Assembly: GCA_048497495.1 (NCBI GenBank)
Contig: JAFHCF010000158.1
Span: 1-25,479 of the forward strand
Reading direction: 5' to 3'
DNA length: 25,479 bases
Source of the DNA: JAFHCF01 sp048497495
GTDB lineage: Bacteria; Pseudomonadota; Alphaproteobacteria; Rhizobiales; Ancalomicrobiaceae
Shown here: piece after piece, positions 9,523 to 18,668 of the stretch
Layout of the letters: each line of letters starts with the position of its first letter
Numbering within the stretch: the stretch's first letter is position 1
Position numbers and translations under genes: made by a program
The notes under the pieces: generated by a model
Told to the model about the DNA's origin: nothing
Seen by the model: the letters and a program-made list of their open reading frames with translations, nothing else
Databases searched by the model: none

Positions 9523-9927
9523 GTGCAACGCCTGACCGTCACCTTCGACGACGACCTCACCGCCGAGATCGACCGCTTCATGACGGCGCGCGGCTATTCC
9601 AACCGTTCCGAGGCGCTGCGCGATCTGGTGCGCTCCGGCCTCGCCCACGACGTCGAGACCGTCGGCGAGACCCGCGACTGCATCGCCGCGCTGACCTTCG
9701 TCTACGACGTCGACACTCGCAGCCTGCCGGAACGCCTGGCCCGGGCGCTCACCGAACGCCGCGACCTCGCCGTCGCCATCCTCGCCCGCCCGCTCGGAGC
9801 GACGAGCCTCTTCGAAGTGGCGCTGCTCGAGGGCGAGACGACGGAGGTCCGCGCCTTCGCCGAACGCATCGGCGCCGAGCGCGGCGTCCGCAACGCCCGC
9901 CTGACCATGGTTCCGAAGGTGGTGTGA
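9523..9927 (+). CDS. nikR: NikR-family ribbon-helix-helix regulator without nickel ligands
   Basis: The 134-residue protein, from a GTG start at 9523, aligns over its full length with E. coli NikR. The N-terminal ribbon-helix-helix is strongly conserved: it opens (V/M)QRLTVTFDDDL with Arg3, Thr5 and Thr7 as DNA-contacting strand residues, then RGYSNRSEALRDLVRS. The C-terminal ACT-like domain follows, with FVYD, DLAVAIL, FEVALLEG and GVRNARLTMVPK. The four high-affinity nickel ligands of E. coli NikR (His76, His87, His89, Cys95) correspond to Thr77, Ala88, Pro90 and Leu96, so none is present. Glu30 and Asp34, the secondary potassium-site positions, remain. No nickel transporter, urease or hydrogenase gene is in the window. 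It probably still binds DNA as a tetramer but responds to another ligand, or to none. The GTG is chosen because the NikR homology begins exactly there. Confidence 0.85.
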   Translation: MQRLTVTFDDDLTAEIDRFMTARGYSNRSEALRDLVRSGLAHDVETVGETRDCIAALTFVYDVDTRSLPERLARALTERRDLAVAILARPLGATSLFEVALLEGETTEVRAFAERIGAERGVRNARLTMVPKVV

Positions 9928-9936
9928 AGCCGCCAC

Positions 9937-9967
9937 CACGAGGGTCCGATCTCTTCGGAACCTCGTG
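9937..9967 (+). terminator. Hairpin terminator after the NikR-like gene
   Basis: CACGAGGGTCCGA (9937-9949) pairs with TCGGAACCTCGTG (9955-9967) around TCTCT, a 13-bp stem with one mismatch, starting 10 nt past the stop codon. No T-run follows, which is common for terminators in GC-rich alphaproteobacteria. Confidence 0.6.
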
Positions 9968-9994
9968 CGCGAAGACGGGCGACGTCCCGAGCGA

Positions 9995-10011
9995 GAGGGC
10001 CTCCGGCCCTC
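9995..10011 (-). terminator. Hairpin at the 3' end of the DUF2948 gene
   Basis: GAGGGCC (9995-10001), loop TCC, GGCCCTC (10005-10011) is a perfect 7-bp stem. On the minus strand it begins within the DUF2948 stop codon, so it is well placed to end the murA-side transcript. With 9937-9967 it separates two convergent genes. Confidence 0.5.
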
Positions 10012-10447
10012 AGGCCTGGTCGTGGCTCGGGCAGCAACGCGTCGCCCAGGCGGCGCCGAGATCGGCGAGCCCGGCTTCGAGGCACTCGACCTCGACGCGC
10101 AACACCCCGCCGCCGGCGAAGATCGCCTCGACCACGCCGCTCGGCGCGTCGGTCGGGGTGAAGCGCAGGGCGAGGAGTTCGAGCACCGTGTCGGGCGCGT
10201 CGCGCGGGATGCGGGTCGAGGCGACGCGGGTGACGCGGTCGAAATGCAGCACGGCGCGACGGCGTTCGAAGGAGCGCTGGCGCTTGCCCGCCACCGTCTC
10301 CCAGGCGAATCGATTGACCGCCAGGACCAGACGCTTCTCGTCGGCGCGCCAATGGACGTCACCGACCTTGAGGACGGCGTCCTGGAGGTGGGCGGAGAGG
10401 ATCTCGAGATCTTCCTCGTCGAGGGCGAGGAGTTTCAGGTCGGCCAT
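10010..10447 (-). CDS. DUF2948 family protein
   Basis: The 145-residue cytosolic protein starts MADLKLLALDEEDLEILSAHLQDA, which I recognise as the alphaproteobacterial family DUF2948. It has no signal peptide or membrane segment. The middle shows an alternating beta pattern (VHWRADEKRLVLAVNRFAWE, RRRAVLHFDRVTRV). Its function is unknown. In many Rhizobiales it sits directly after murA and before hisD. Here it follows murA on the same strand with a 104-nt gap, but hisD is absent and the convergent NikR-like gene takes that place. The last residues (CCPSHDQA) are less typical and may be lineage specific. Confidence 0.85.
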   Translation of the reverse strand: MADLKLLALDEEDLEILSAHLQDAVLKVGDVHWRADEKRLVLAVNRFAWETVAGKRQRSFERRRAVLHFDRVTRVASTRIPRDAPDTVLELLALRFTPTDAPSGVVEAIFAGGGVLRVEVECLEAGLADLGAAWATRCCPSHDQA

Positions 10448-10551
10448 GGCTCACTCGGCGTGGTCGCGGACCGGACGCCGATGGGCGCCCGCGTCGTCTC
10501 CCCCCACATAGGAAGTCGCCGACGCCGAGACAACCGGGAAACCCCTCGAGT

Positions 10552-11856
<1,305 letters not shown>

Positions 11857-12381
11857 CGATCCTGCCTTCTTGCCGAGTTGTTCGCCGGGAATGCCGGGCG
11901 TCGCCGTTCACGGCGCCCGCCGCCGATCCCGGCTCGAGGAATACCAACATGCCGGTCGTCGACCGACGGTCGCGTCGAACCCGCCGACGCCACCGGCGTC
12001 GTCTCACGCTTCGGCCGCCCGGCGAAGTGTCGCGCTCCCTTAAACGGTCGAACGGGATGGGGCAAGTGCGAGGGCGGGCGGCGACGGTGACGCGAGCCCG
12101 GAGAGATCAGCCCGGCATGGCCGAAACGTGGCGGCCGCGCGGTTCCCCGAGAGTAGCCGGGCGGCGGGTCGTCGCGGCCCCGGCCTGCGGCCGTCCCCCG
12201 CCCCGACCGCCGCCGGGACGCCCCTGTGCGCTCTGCCGCAAACGCGTCTTCCCTGAGACGCAAGCTCGCGCCCCGGCTTCGCCCTAGTGTGTCGGAGACG
12301 AGATGCGGCGCCCTCGCGGCGCGACGCGGCGGACGGCCGCGGCGGATCGTCCAACCAGAGAACACCAGAGGAGGACTCGCC
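11857..12381. other. 525-nt divergent intergenic region, no gene seen
   Basis: This lies between murA (minus) and the cupin operon (plus). Open frames exist on both strands but their translations are arginine- and proline-rich with no family resemblance, as expected from very GC-rich non-coding DNA. It should contain the murA promoter and the cupin-operon promoter. The only AT-rich patch is TTAAAC near 12041. No convincing -35/-10 pair was found. GAGGAGGA at about 12369-12375 is the cupin ribosome-binding site. Confidence 0.5.
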
Positions 12382-12861
12382 GTGAGCGCCATCGAGATCA
12401 AGCACAAGGTGAAGGAAGAATACGCCCAGATCGACCAGATGCCGTGGGCGCCGTTCCCGGACGCCTTTTCCGCCGGCGGCATCCGCTGGAAGTTCCTGCA
12501 TGCCTCGCCGGAGATGGGGGCCTGGACGGCGCTGTTCGACTGCCCGGCCGGCTCCTCCTTCGCCGCCCACATCCACATCGGCCCCGGCGAATATCTTCTG
12601 ACCAAGGGCAAGATGGACGTGCGCGGCGGCAAGGCGGCCGGCGGCGACACGGCGTTGGCGCCCGGCTACGGCTACGAGTCGGCCAACGCCCGTCACGACC
12701 GCACCAACTTCCCCGTGGACAGCGAGTTCTACATGACCTTCCTCGGCCCGCTCGTCTTCATCACGCCGGACGCGACGCCGATCGCCGTCGTCGGCTGGGA
12801 GGAAGCGCAGGGCGCCTGGAACGCCTTCCTGCAGAGCCGGATCGGGCAGGCGGCGGAGTGA
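12382..12861 (+). CDS. Three-histidine cupin, acetylacetone dioxygenase (Dke1)-like
   Basis: The 159-residue single-domain cupin starts at the GTG at 12382, eight nt after a strong GAGGAGGA site. The frame is open upstream to 12226, but that part is arginine-rich and non-homologous. The metal-binding motif is HIHIGPGE (His63, His65, Glu70), with a further histidine at His105. This reproduces the His62/His64/His104 triad and spacing of Dke1, the Fe(II) beta-diketone-cleaving dioxygenase that splits acetylacetone into acetate and methylglyoxal. The related 2,4'-dihydroxyacetophenone dioxygenase also belongs here. It is first in a cluster with an exported SnoaL-like protein (8 nt gap) and glyoxalase I, which would remove methylglyoxal. 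The residue match is seen in the sequence; substrate is inference. ChrR-type cupins without enzyme activity are the main alternative. Confidence 0.75.
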   Translation: MSAIEIKHKVKEEYAQIDQMPWAPFPDAFSAGGIRWKFLHASPEMGAWTALFDCPAGSSFAAHIHIGPGEYLLTKGKMDVRGGKAAGGDTALAPGYGYESANARHDRTNFPVDSEFYMTFLGPLVFITPDATPIAVVGWEEAQGAWNAFLQSRIGQAAE

Positions 12862-12869
12862 GGCATGAG

Positions 12870-13307
12870 ATGGCGAAACGAACCCCAACGATCGGCTTCG
12901 GCCGACGCCTTCTCGGCGCGGTCTTCGCGGTGGCGGTCATGAGTGCGGCGGCGGACCGGGCCCACGCCGAGGGGCCGCGCGGCACGCAGGCGGTGTTCGA
13001 GCACCATCTGGGCGCCTTCGCCCAGGGGATCGACGCGATCCTGTCCGATTATTCGGAAAGCTCGGTGGTGGTGACGCCGGGCAGGACCTATCGCGGTCTC
13101 GCCGAGATCCGCGGCTTCTTCCAGGCCTTCCTGGCGGGTGCGACGCCCGAGTTCTGGAAGAGCTTCCGGATCGAGACCCGATCGGTCGACGGCGACATCG
13201 CCTATCTGGTGTGGTCGGCGGCGCCGGCCGTGCCGAAGGCGACCGACACGCTGCTGGTCAGGGACGGCAAGATCGTCGTCCAGACCTTCACACCCTTCGG
13301 CGGCTGA
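12870..13307 (+). CDS. Exported SnoaL/NTF2-like protein
   Basis: The 145-residue protein has an N-terminal signal peptide (charged start, hydrophobic AVFAVAVMSAAADRAHA, cleavage probably after AHA near residue 33). The mature region resembles the NTF2-like/SnoaL fold: an opening helix VFEHHLGAFAQGIDAILSDYSESSVVVTPGRTYRGLAEI with the typical DYS..V..PG..Y.G segment, then beta strands ending LLVRDGKIVVQTFTPF. Family members include small-molecule isomerases and many proteins with no known activity. No catalytic residue can be assigned. The start lies 8 nt after the cupin stop codon, so translational coupling is likely. Its periplasmic location beside cytosolic enzymes is unexplained. Confidence 0.8.
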   Translation: MAKRTPTIGFGRRLLGAVFAVAVMSAAADRAHAEGPRGTQAVFEHHLGAFAQGIDAILSDYSESSVVVTPGRTYRGLAEIRGFFQAFLAGATPEFWKSFRIETRSVDGDIAYLVWSAAPAVPKATDTLLVRDGKIVVQTFTPFGG

Positions 13308-13348
13308 GCCGAAGCGCGACCGAAGCCGAAGCAGGGAAGGCCCGATCG

Positions 13349-13879
13349 ATGAACCACGGTCCCACGGCTGAGCCTGCTTCGGCTTTCGCCCTCAATCAGA
13401 CGATGCTGCGGATCCGTGATCCGGAGCAGTCGATCCCCTTCTATCGCGACGTGCTCGGCATGACGCTGCTCGAGCGGCTCGATTTCCCGGAGATGCGGTT
13501 CACCCTCTATTTCCTCGGCTACGCCGGCCGCCTGGAGGGGAAGAGGCCGGAGGGCCGACGCGCCGGCGTCGAATGGGTGTTCCGGCAACAGGCCTTGTTG
13601 GAACTGACCCACAATTGGGGAACGGAGACGGATCCCGACTTTCCCGGTCATCACGACGGCAACCGGGATCCGCGCGGCTTCGGCCACATCGGCCTGACCG
13701 TGCCGGACGTCCGCGCCGCCTGCGAGCGCTTCGAGCGCGCCGGCGTCTCCTTCGTCAAGCGGCCCGACGAGGGCAAGATGAAGGGCCTCGCCTTCATCCG
13801 CGATCCCGACGGCTACTGGATCGAGATCCTCTCGGCCGTCGGCCTGGCCGACATCGTCTGTGGCGACGCCGAGGGCTGA
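13349..13879 (+). CDS. gloA: Lactoylglutathione lyase (glyoxalase I), zinc type
   Basis: The 176-residue enzyme isomerises the methylglyoxal-glutathione hemithioacetal to S-lactoylglutathione. It is strikingly close to the long eukaryotic zinc-dependent form rather than the short E. coli nickel form. It has LNQTMLRIRDP, ELTHNWGTE, GNRDPRGFGHIG and KMKGLAFIRDPDGYWIEI. The four metal ligands are Gln17, Glu85, His113 and Glu159, matching human Gln33, Glu99, His126 and Glu172, with glutamine in the first position as in the zinc class. A GGGAAGG site precedes the ATG at 13349. It is 41 nt downstream of the SnoaL-like gene in the same direction. Clustering with a Dke1-like cupin suggests a role in detoxifying methylglyoxal formed by that enzyme. 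No glyoxalase II is in the window. Confidence 0.93.
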   Translation: MNHGPTAEPASAFALNQTMLRIRDPEQSIPFYRDVLGMTLLERLDFPEMRFTLYFLGYAGRLEGKRPEGRRAGVEWVFRQQALLELTHNWGTETDPDFPGHHDGNRDPRGFGHIGLTVPDVRAACERFERAGVSFVKRPDEGKMKGLAFIRDPDGYWIEILSAVGLADIVCGDAEG

Positions 13880-13929
13880 GGCAAGCGGTTCCGCCGGATG
13901 TGAAAGCGAGGAATGGTTCTGAATTGCGA

Positions 13930-13958
13930 TTGACACTAATCGATTCGTATCCACTCTG
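13930..13958 (+). promoter_or_regulatory. Candidate promoter of the AraC-family gene
   Basis: A perfect TTGACA (13930-13935) lies in an unusually AT-rich patch between gloA and the AraC gene. The hexamer 17 nt on (ACTCTG) is a poor -10, so only the -35 element is convincing. Its presence suggests the regulator has its own promoter, separate from the cupin-gloA operon. Confidence 0.35.
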
Positions 13959-14030
13959 TGCGCAAAGGCGGCATGTTGCGGCTCGGGTTCGGTCGGCCCC
14001 CGGGCGTTTCGTCCCTCGAGGAGGAAGTCG

Positions 14031-15035
14031 ATGTCAGGGAGCGGTGCGACGTCCCTCTGGTGGTCGTCGGACGAGGTTGCTCCGTCCGACCGCACGGAGG
14101 CGTGGGGCGCGGCGCTGAGCGAGAGCTATCGCCTCTGGCGCCCGCGCAACCGGGTCGCGCCGGACTTCTCGGCGCGCCTGCGGCGGAGCGATCTCGCCGG
14201 CGCCGAACTCGTCGAATGCCTCTGCGGTCCGTGCGACGGTCGGCGCGATCTGGGCCAGATCCGGCAGGACGACCGCCGTTATCTCGGGATCCAGATCGTC
14301 CTGTCCGGGCGCGAGCGGTTCCGCGTCGGCGACGACACGATCTCGGTCGGGGTCGGCGACGCCCTGGTCTGGGCGAGCGACCGGCAGGCCGAATTCGAGG
14401 TGCTCGAGCGCCTGCACAAGGTCACCTTGATGCTGCCGCTGGACTGGATCGCCGATCGCCTGCCGCGCGGCGGCGGCGGCGTGCGCTGCGGCCTGATGGA
14501 TGGCCGCCGGGGGCTCGGCGCCCTGCTCTTCGGCCAGTTGAACGTGCTGCGCAACGAGGCGGAGCGTTTCGACGCGGCGCAGGCGGCGACGGCGAAGCGG
14601 GTCCTCCTCGACCTCGCCGCCGCCTGCATGTTCGACGCCGCGCGACCGGCCGGGCCGGGGCTGGCGGATCTCTACCTGCGCAACGTCCAGGCCTATCTCC
14701 TCGATCACCTTCACGACGAGGACCTGACGCTCGCCGACGCGGCGCGCGCCTGCCGGATCTCCCTGCGCTATCTGCACATGCTGTTCGAGCGGACGGGATC
14801 GAGCGCCTCGAGCTGGATCCAGGAGCAGCGGCTGCAGCGCTGTCGCGACGAACTCGACGACGGCGCCTTCGACGGACTTCAACTGTCGGAGATCGGTTGG
14901 CGCTGGGGGTTCCGCGACGCCTCGCAGTTCAGCCGCGCCTTCCGCGCCCGATTCGGCGAGAGCCCGAGCGCCTGGCGCGCCTCCCGCCCCTCGCGCGAGC
15001 CCGGTCGCGCCGGAGTGATCGTCCGCCCGTCGTGA
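14031..15035 (+). CDS. AraC-family transcriptional regulator
   Basis: The 334-residue regulator's N-terminal two thirds (about residues 20-200; LGIQIVLSGRERFRVGDD..VGVGDALVW) resembles the cupin-like AraC-binding domain found in FeaR/NphR-type regulators of aromatic or amine catabolism. The C-terminal region from about residue 212 has two helix-turn-helices: LTLADAARACRISLRYLHMLF and LSEIGWRWGFRDASQFSRAFR, followed by FGESPSAWR. A GAGGAGGAA site precedes the ATG. It lies 151 nt downstream of gloA on the same strand and is the best candidate regulator for the cupin-SnoaL-gloA cluster. This is inferred from position only. It ends 14 nt from the convergent small basic gene. Confidence 0.9.
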   Translation: MSGSGATSLWWSSDEVAPSDRTEAWGAALSESYRLWRPRNRVAPDFSARLRRSDLAGAELVECLCGPCDGRRDLGQIRQDDRRYLGIQIVLSGRERFRVGDDTISVGVGDALVWASDRQAEFEVLERLHKVTLMLPLDWIADRLPRGGGGVRCGLMDGRRGLGALLFGQLNVLRNEAERFDAAQAATAKRVLLDLAAACMFDAARPAGPGLADLYLRNVQAYLLDHLHDEDLTLADAARACRISLRYLHMLFERTGSSASSWIQEQRLQRCRDELDDGAFDGLQLSEIGWRWGFRDASQFSRAFRARFGESPSAWRASRPSREPGRAGVIVRPS

Positions 15036-15049
15036 TCGAGCCGACGGCC

Positions 15050-15247
15050 TCAGTCCTCACCAGGCCGCTCGGGCTCGGCGGGGGCGTTCTCGGCGCCGTC
15101 GCGGCCGCGCGCCTGCGCCTTGCGGCGGCGCAGGTTGGCGCGCAACTCGACGGCGAGACGCTCGGCGCGTTCGTCCTTGGCGCTCTTCGGCGCGGGCTTC
15201 GTGCCGGCGCGGGCGGCGTCCGGTGGCGATTCGGGAGATGTCGTCAT
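15050..15247 (-). CDS. Small highly charged protein, unknown function
   Basis: The 65-residue protein is chosen from the ATG at 15247 (MTTSPESPPDAARAG). ATGs at 15256 and 15259 are alternatives, and the frame is open to 15490. The second half is a dense charged helix, DERAERLAVELRANLRRRKAQARGR, ending in an acidic tail. Similar short proteins with an LRxNLxRRKAQxR motif are, as I recall, common near murA and tRNA genes in Rhizobiales. I cannot name a function. No strong ribosome-binding site is visible, so both existence and start are moderate calls. Support comes from the regular heptad-like pattern that its neighbours in other frames lack. Confidence 0.6.
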   Translation of the reverse strand: MTTSPESPPDAARAGTKPAPKSAKDERAERLAVELRANLRRRKAQARGRDGAENAPAEPERPGED

Positions 15248-15587
15248 GGCCGCCATCATGCCAGAGCCGGCGGCACCAGCGAAAGCCCCGTGCCCCACGG
15301 GACGAGGACGTCGCGCGACCCCGGCCGGACAGAACGCCCCGGCCGAACGCCGGGCCGAGCCGGCGAGGCGCTCGAACAAGACGAACGACGGATCGAGCGA
15401 CCCGCCGGCGGCGCAGAAGCCACGCCCTTCGCCCCGCGCATGATTTAGCCTCGGGTCGAGGCTTGCGCTGACCGGGCGACTGTGGCACATAGCGGGCCGC
15501 GCGAGGCACCCCGGCCCACCGGCCCGCGATCGACCACCCGTCGATCCCGCCTCGCCCGCTGTTCGTGCCCCGGCGCGAAAGGCGCAA
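15248..15587. other. 340-nt interval before tRNA-Thr, no further gene
   Basis: No family-like protein is encoded on either strand. The only AT-rich patch is around 15440-15450 (minus strand GGCTAAATCATG), a possible -10 region for the small charged gene about 190 nt away. The tRNA-Thr promoter presumably lies near 15540-15587, but no clear hexamers are seen. Confidence 0.4.
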
Positions 15588-15662
<75 letters not shown>

Positions 15663-15743
15663 TTCCTCACGTCATCCCCCTGCCCTCCGCCGCGCACGCC
15701 TTCGATGCGCCGGGATCTCGCGCCTTCGCCGCGCTCCCGCGCC

Positions 15744-16373
15744 TCAGCGTTCCGAGCGGCGCAGGTCGGCGAGACGGCCGGCGAGTTCGACCGCCGAGCG
15801 CACCGCGAACTTCTCCAGGATGCGGGCGCGATGGACCTCGACGGTGCGCATGGCGATGCCGAGGTCGTCGGCGATCTGCTTGTTGAGGAGCCCGTCGAGC
15901 ATCTTCTCCATCACCTCGCGTTCGCGCGGCGACAGGCTGGCGAGCCGTTCCTCCAGCGCCCGCGAGGTGGTGGCGGCGGCATGGCGGCGGACCTCGAGAT
16001 CGAGCGCGGCGATCACCCGGTCGACCAGCTCGCCGCCGTCGAAGGGCTTCTCCAGGAAGTCGATCGCCCCCTTCTTCAGGGACTGCACCGCCACCGGCAC
16101 GTCGCCGTGGCCGGTCAGCACGATCACCGGCAGCACCGAGCCGAGTTCCTCCAGCCGATCGAGCACGTCGAGGCCGGAGAGCCCACCCATCCGCACGTCG
16201 AGGACGACACAGCCGCGCGTCGTCGGCGCCCAGGCCGCCAGGAAGGCCTCGCCCGAGATCCACGACGTCACCGGCAGGCCGCGCGAGCCCATCAGCCATT
16301 CCAGGCTGTCGCGGATCGCCGGATCGTCGTCGACCACATGGACGCCGACGAGGAACGGGACGGCGCGGCTCAT
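15744..16373 (-). CDS. dctR: FixJ-type response regulator DctR
   Basis: The 209-residue response regulator has an N-terminal receiver domain with acidic pocket VVDDDP, phospho-acceptor Asp59 in VVLDVRM, the switch threonine in VLTGHGD (Thr87) and Lys109 in FLEKPF. The C-terminal LuxR/FixJ helix-turn-helix follows (about 142-205; LSPREREVMEKMLDGLLNKQIADDLGIAMRTVEVHRARI). Its ATG overlaps the dctS stop codon (ATGA), so translation is coupled. In Rhodobacter capsulatus the same FixJ-type DctR works with DctS to switch on dctPQM in response to external C4-dicarboxylates, and dctPQM lies divergently just beyond dctS here. DctR itself looks intact, but its partner kinase is interrupted, so how it becomes phosphorylated is open. 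Confidence 0.92.
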   Translation of the reverse strand: MSRAVPFLVGVHVVDDDPAIRDSLEWLMGSRGLPVTSWISGEAFLAAWAPTTRGCVVLDVRMGGLSGLDVLDRLEELGSVLPVIVLTGHGDVPVAVQSLKKGAIDFLEKPFDGGELVDRVIAALDLEVRRHAAATTSRALEERLASLSPREREVMEKMLDGLLNKQIADDLGIAMRTVEVHRARILEKFAVRSAVELAGRLADLRRSER

Positions 16374-18433
16374 CGGCTCGCCTTTCGCGGATTTGGCCCG
16401 GCGCCGTCCGAGGCATGAACCGGCAGGGCGACGGCGAATACCGTACCGCCTCCGTCGCGGGCGTGAAACTCGAGACGCCCCTGGTGCAACTCGACGATGG
16501 TGCGGCAGATGTTGAGCCCCATCCCCATGCCCTCCGGCTTGGTCGAGAAGAACGGCGAGAACAGCCGCTCGGCGACGTCCGGCGCGATGCCAGGCCCGCG
16601 ATCGGCGACCTCGACGACGACCCGGTCGGCCTCGCCCGCCTCCGGATGCGGCTCCAGTCGCGCCGAGACGTCGAGGCGGCGCCGACCCGCGGGCGTCGAC
16701 GCCATCGCCTCGATGGCGTTGCGCACCAGATTGTACAGCACCTGTTCGAGGAGGATGCGGTCGGCCTCGACGATCACCGGGCCCTCGGGAAGCGCCAGTT
16801 CGAGGTCGACCTCGGCCTTGCGCGCGTCGGGGGCGACGAAGGTGGCGAGATCGCCGATCAGCGCCACCACGTCGACCGGCCCGAAGCGCGGCTCGCGCTT
16901 GCGCACGAAGTCGTGGACCCGGCGGATGATGCGCCCCGCCCGCTGGGCCTGGACCTCGAGCTTCTCCAACGCCCCGACCAGATCGCCGGCGCCGTGACCG
17001 GCGCGGATGTGGTTGAGGCAGCCGGTGGCGTAGGAGGAGATGGCGGCGAGCGGCTGATTGAGTTCGTGCGAGATGGTCGAGGCCATCTCGCCCATCGAGA
17101 TCAGCCGGCCGGTGCGGGTCATGGTTTCGGCCTGGAGCCGTTCCAACGCGTCGGCGCGCTTGCGGTCGGTGATGTCGATGATCGAGCCCATCCAGCCGCG
17201 ATGGACGCCGCGTCCGTCGATCAGCGGCGCCTCGTAGACCAGCACGTCGAAGACGGTGCCGTCGCGGCGGCGGAAGCGGGTCTCGAAGGAGATCGACTCC
17301 AACGCCTTGTGGGCGAGGGTGTGATGGCGGGCGAGCGTCTCGTCGACCAGATCCGGCAACCAATAGGGCAAGGGCGGCGTGCGGCCGACGATCTCCTCGG
17401 CCCGCCACCCGACCATCCGGCAGAAGGCCGGATTGACGTAGATGATGCGGTCGGCGAGATCGCGGGCGCGCATGCCCACCGTCAGGCTCTCCTCCATGGC
17501 GCGGCGCAGCGCCTGCGCCTCGCCCAGGCTCTCCTCGGCGACGAGACGCCGGCGATAGTGGCGCATCAGGGCGAAGATCGAGACCACGGCGACGAACGCC
17601 AGGCCGAAGATCGCCGCCACCAGGGCGTTGCCGGTGAGGCTCGACGGCCCGCGATGGGCGGCGAGTGACAGCACCACGCCCGGCAGCGGCGGATCGAAGC
17701 TCAGATCGTGGCGCAGCGTCTCCGGATCGCGCTTCAGCGACGACTTGCGGGCGAGTTCGTTGCCGTCGCGATCGACCAGGGCGACGAGATTGTTCTGGGT
17801 GATCCACCAGGGCACGTGTTCGGCGACCAGCCGTTCGAGGCTGAGGTGGGCGGTGAGCGAGCCGACACGGATACCGGTCTCGAACACCGGCACCACCAGA
17901 TCGGTGATCGCCCCCCGCCCCGCCTCCAGGCGCGGCGCGGTGAAGCCGTGCTCGAGCCGCGGCAGGGCGGCCGACGATCCCGGCACCGACTGCGCGTCCG
18001 GCGGCACCACCGCCCTCAGCGACCCGATGTCGTCGCGCCATTACAGCGCGACGATTTACGGATGGGTCGAGGCGAGCGCCCTGAGCCGCGCCACCACCAC
18101 GGTCTCGCTCGGTCGCGTCGCCATGTCGAAGGCCATCCGTTCGACCGCGTCCTGGTCGGCCTCGATCTGGAAGCGCAGCGCCTGCTCGACCCACAGCGCG
18201 TCGCGGATCAGCGCCAGCCCCGCCTCCTCGCGCTCGGCCCGGTCGGCGAACCAGACGAGGAAGCCGAGCAGCGCCGCGATCAACGCCACCGCGATCAGCG
18301 GCGTCGCCTCGACGATGCCGTCGACGCGGCGCCGTTCGGACGATCCGAGATCGGGAAACACCGTCGCGCCGGCGGCGGCCGGCGGGGCCGAGGGCGCGGC
18401 GGCGGATGCGGTCGTGGCGGCGGGATCGGTCAC
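16370..18433 (-). pseudogene. dctS: Sensor histidine kinase DctS with two in-frame stops
   Basis: Read through, the frame gives about 687 codons, close to Rhodobacter DctS. In order it has a first membrane segment (about 41-65), a periplasmic sensor region, a second membrane segment (about 270-291), a PAS domain (about 311-426), an H-box STISHELNQPLAAI (His456), an N-box LVRNAIEA, and ATP-lid motifs DRGPGI and GMGMGLNIC. The kinase core looks fully conserved. Codons 126 (18056-18058) and 131 (18041-18043) are both TAA, in the same frame, giving THP-stop-IVAL-stop-WRDD. Each is one base from GAA or CAA, and THPEIVALEWRD or THPQIVALQWRD would fit the family. No frameshift is needed. Translation could restart at GTG 18010 or 18007 behind GAGGG, but the product would lack the first membrane segment and half the sensor. 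It may be a recent pseudogene, sequence errors, or recoding. Confidence 0.85.
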
Positions 18434-18449
18434 CGGCGCGGCCTCTCGA

Positions 18450-18460
18450 GGTATGATACC
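18450..18460. promoter_or_regulatory. Palindrome in the dctS-dctP divergent region
   Basis: GGTAT-G-ATACC is an exact 11-bp palindrome in an otherwise very GC-rich spacer (18434-18668), ending 17 nt upstream of the dctS start. It could be an operator for DctR or another regulator. The arms are only 5 bp, so chance cannot be excluded. No sigma-54 type -24/-12 promoter was found before dctP, consistent with a FixJ-type rather than DctD-type activator. Confidence 0.3.
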
Positions 18461-18668
18461 GAGCCCGAACGGGCGTCGGGCCGCGACGCGCGCGAAAATG
18501 CGGACGAGCCGGCATTTCGCGCGTCTGGTGCGAGACGCGACGCCGACAGCGCCGCGGACCGCGCGAGCAGACTACGGAAATCCACAATAGCGCAAGAGGC
18601 CGGACGCCTCTACGCATGGGGCAAGCCCCGAAGAGGGCTCACTTCAGCGCAACAGGGAGGTTTCGCGC

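Noticed and set aside
9298..10362. N-terminal extension of gabD to an 838-residue protein
   Set aside because: The extra part runs antisense to the NikR-like gene and into DUF2948. The GabD homology and a good GGAGG site start at 9297.
18434..18668. A sigma-54 promoter upstream of dctP
   Set aside because: No TGGCAC-N5-TTGC-like element was found. The response regulator is FixJ type rather than an NtrC/DctD-type activator.
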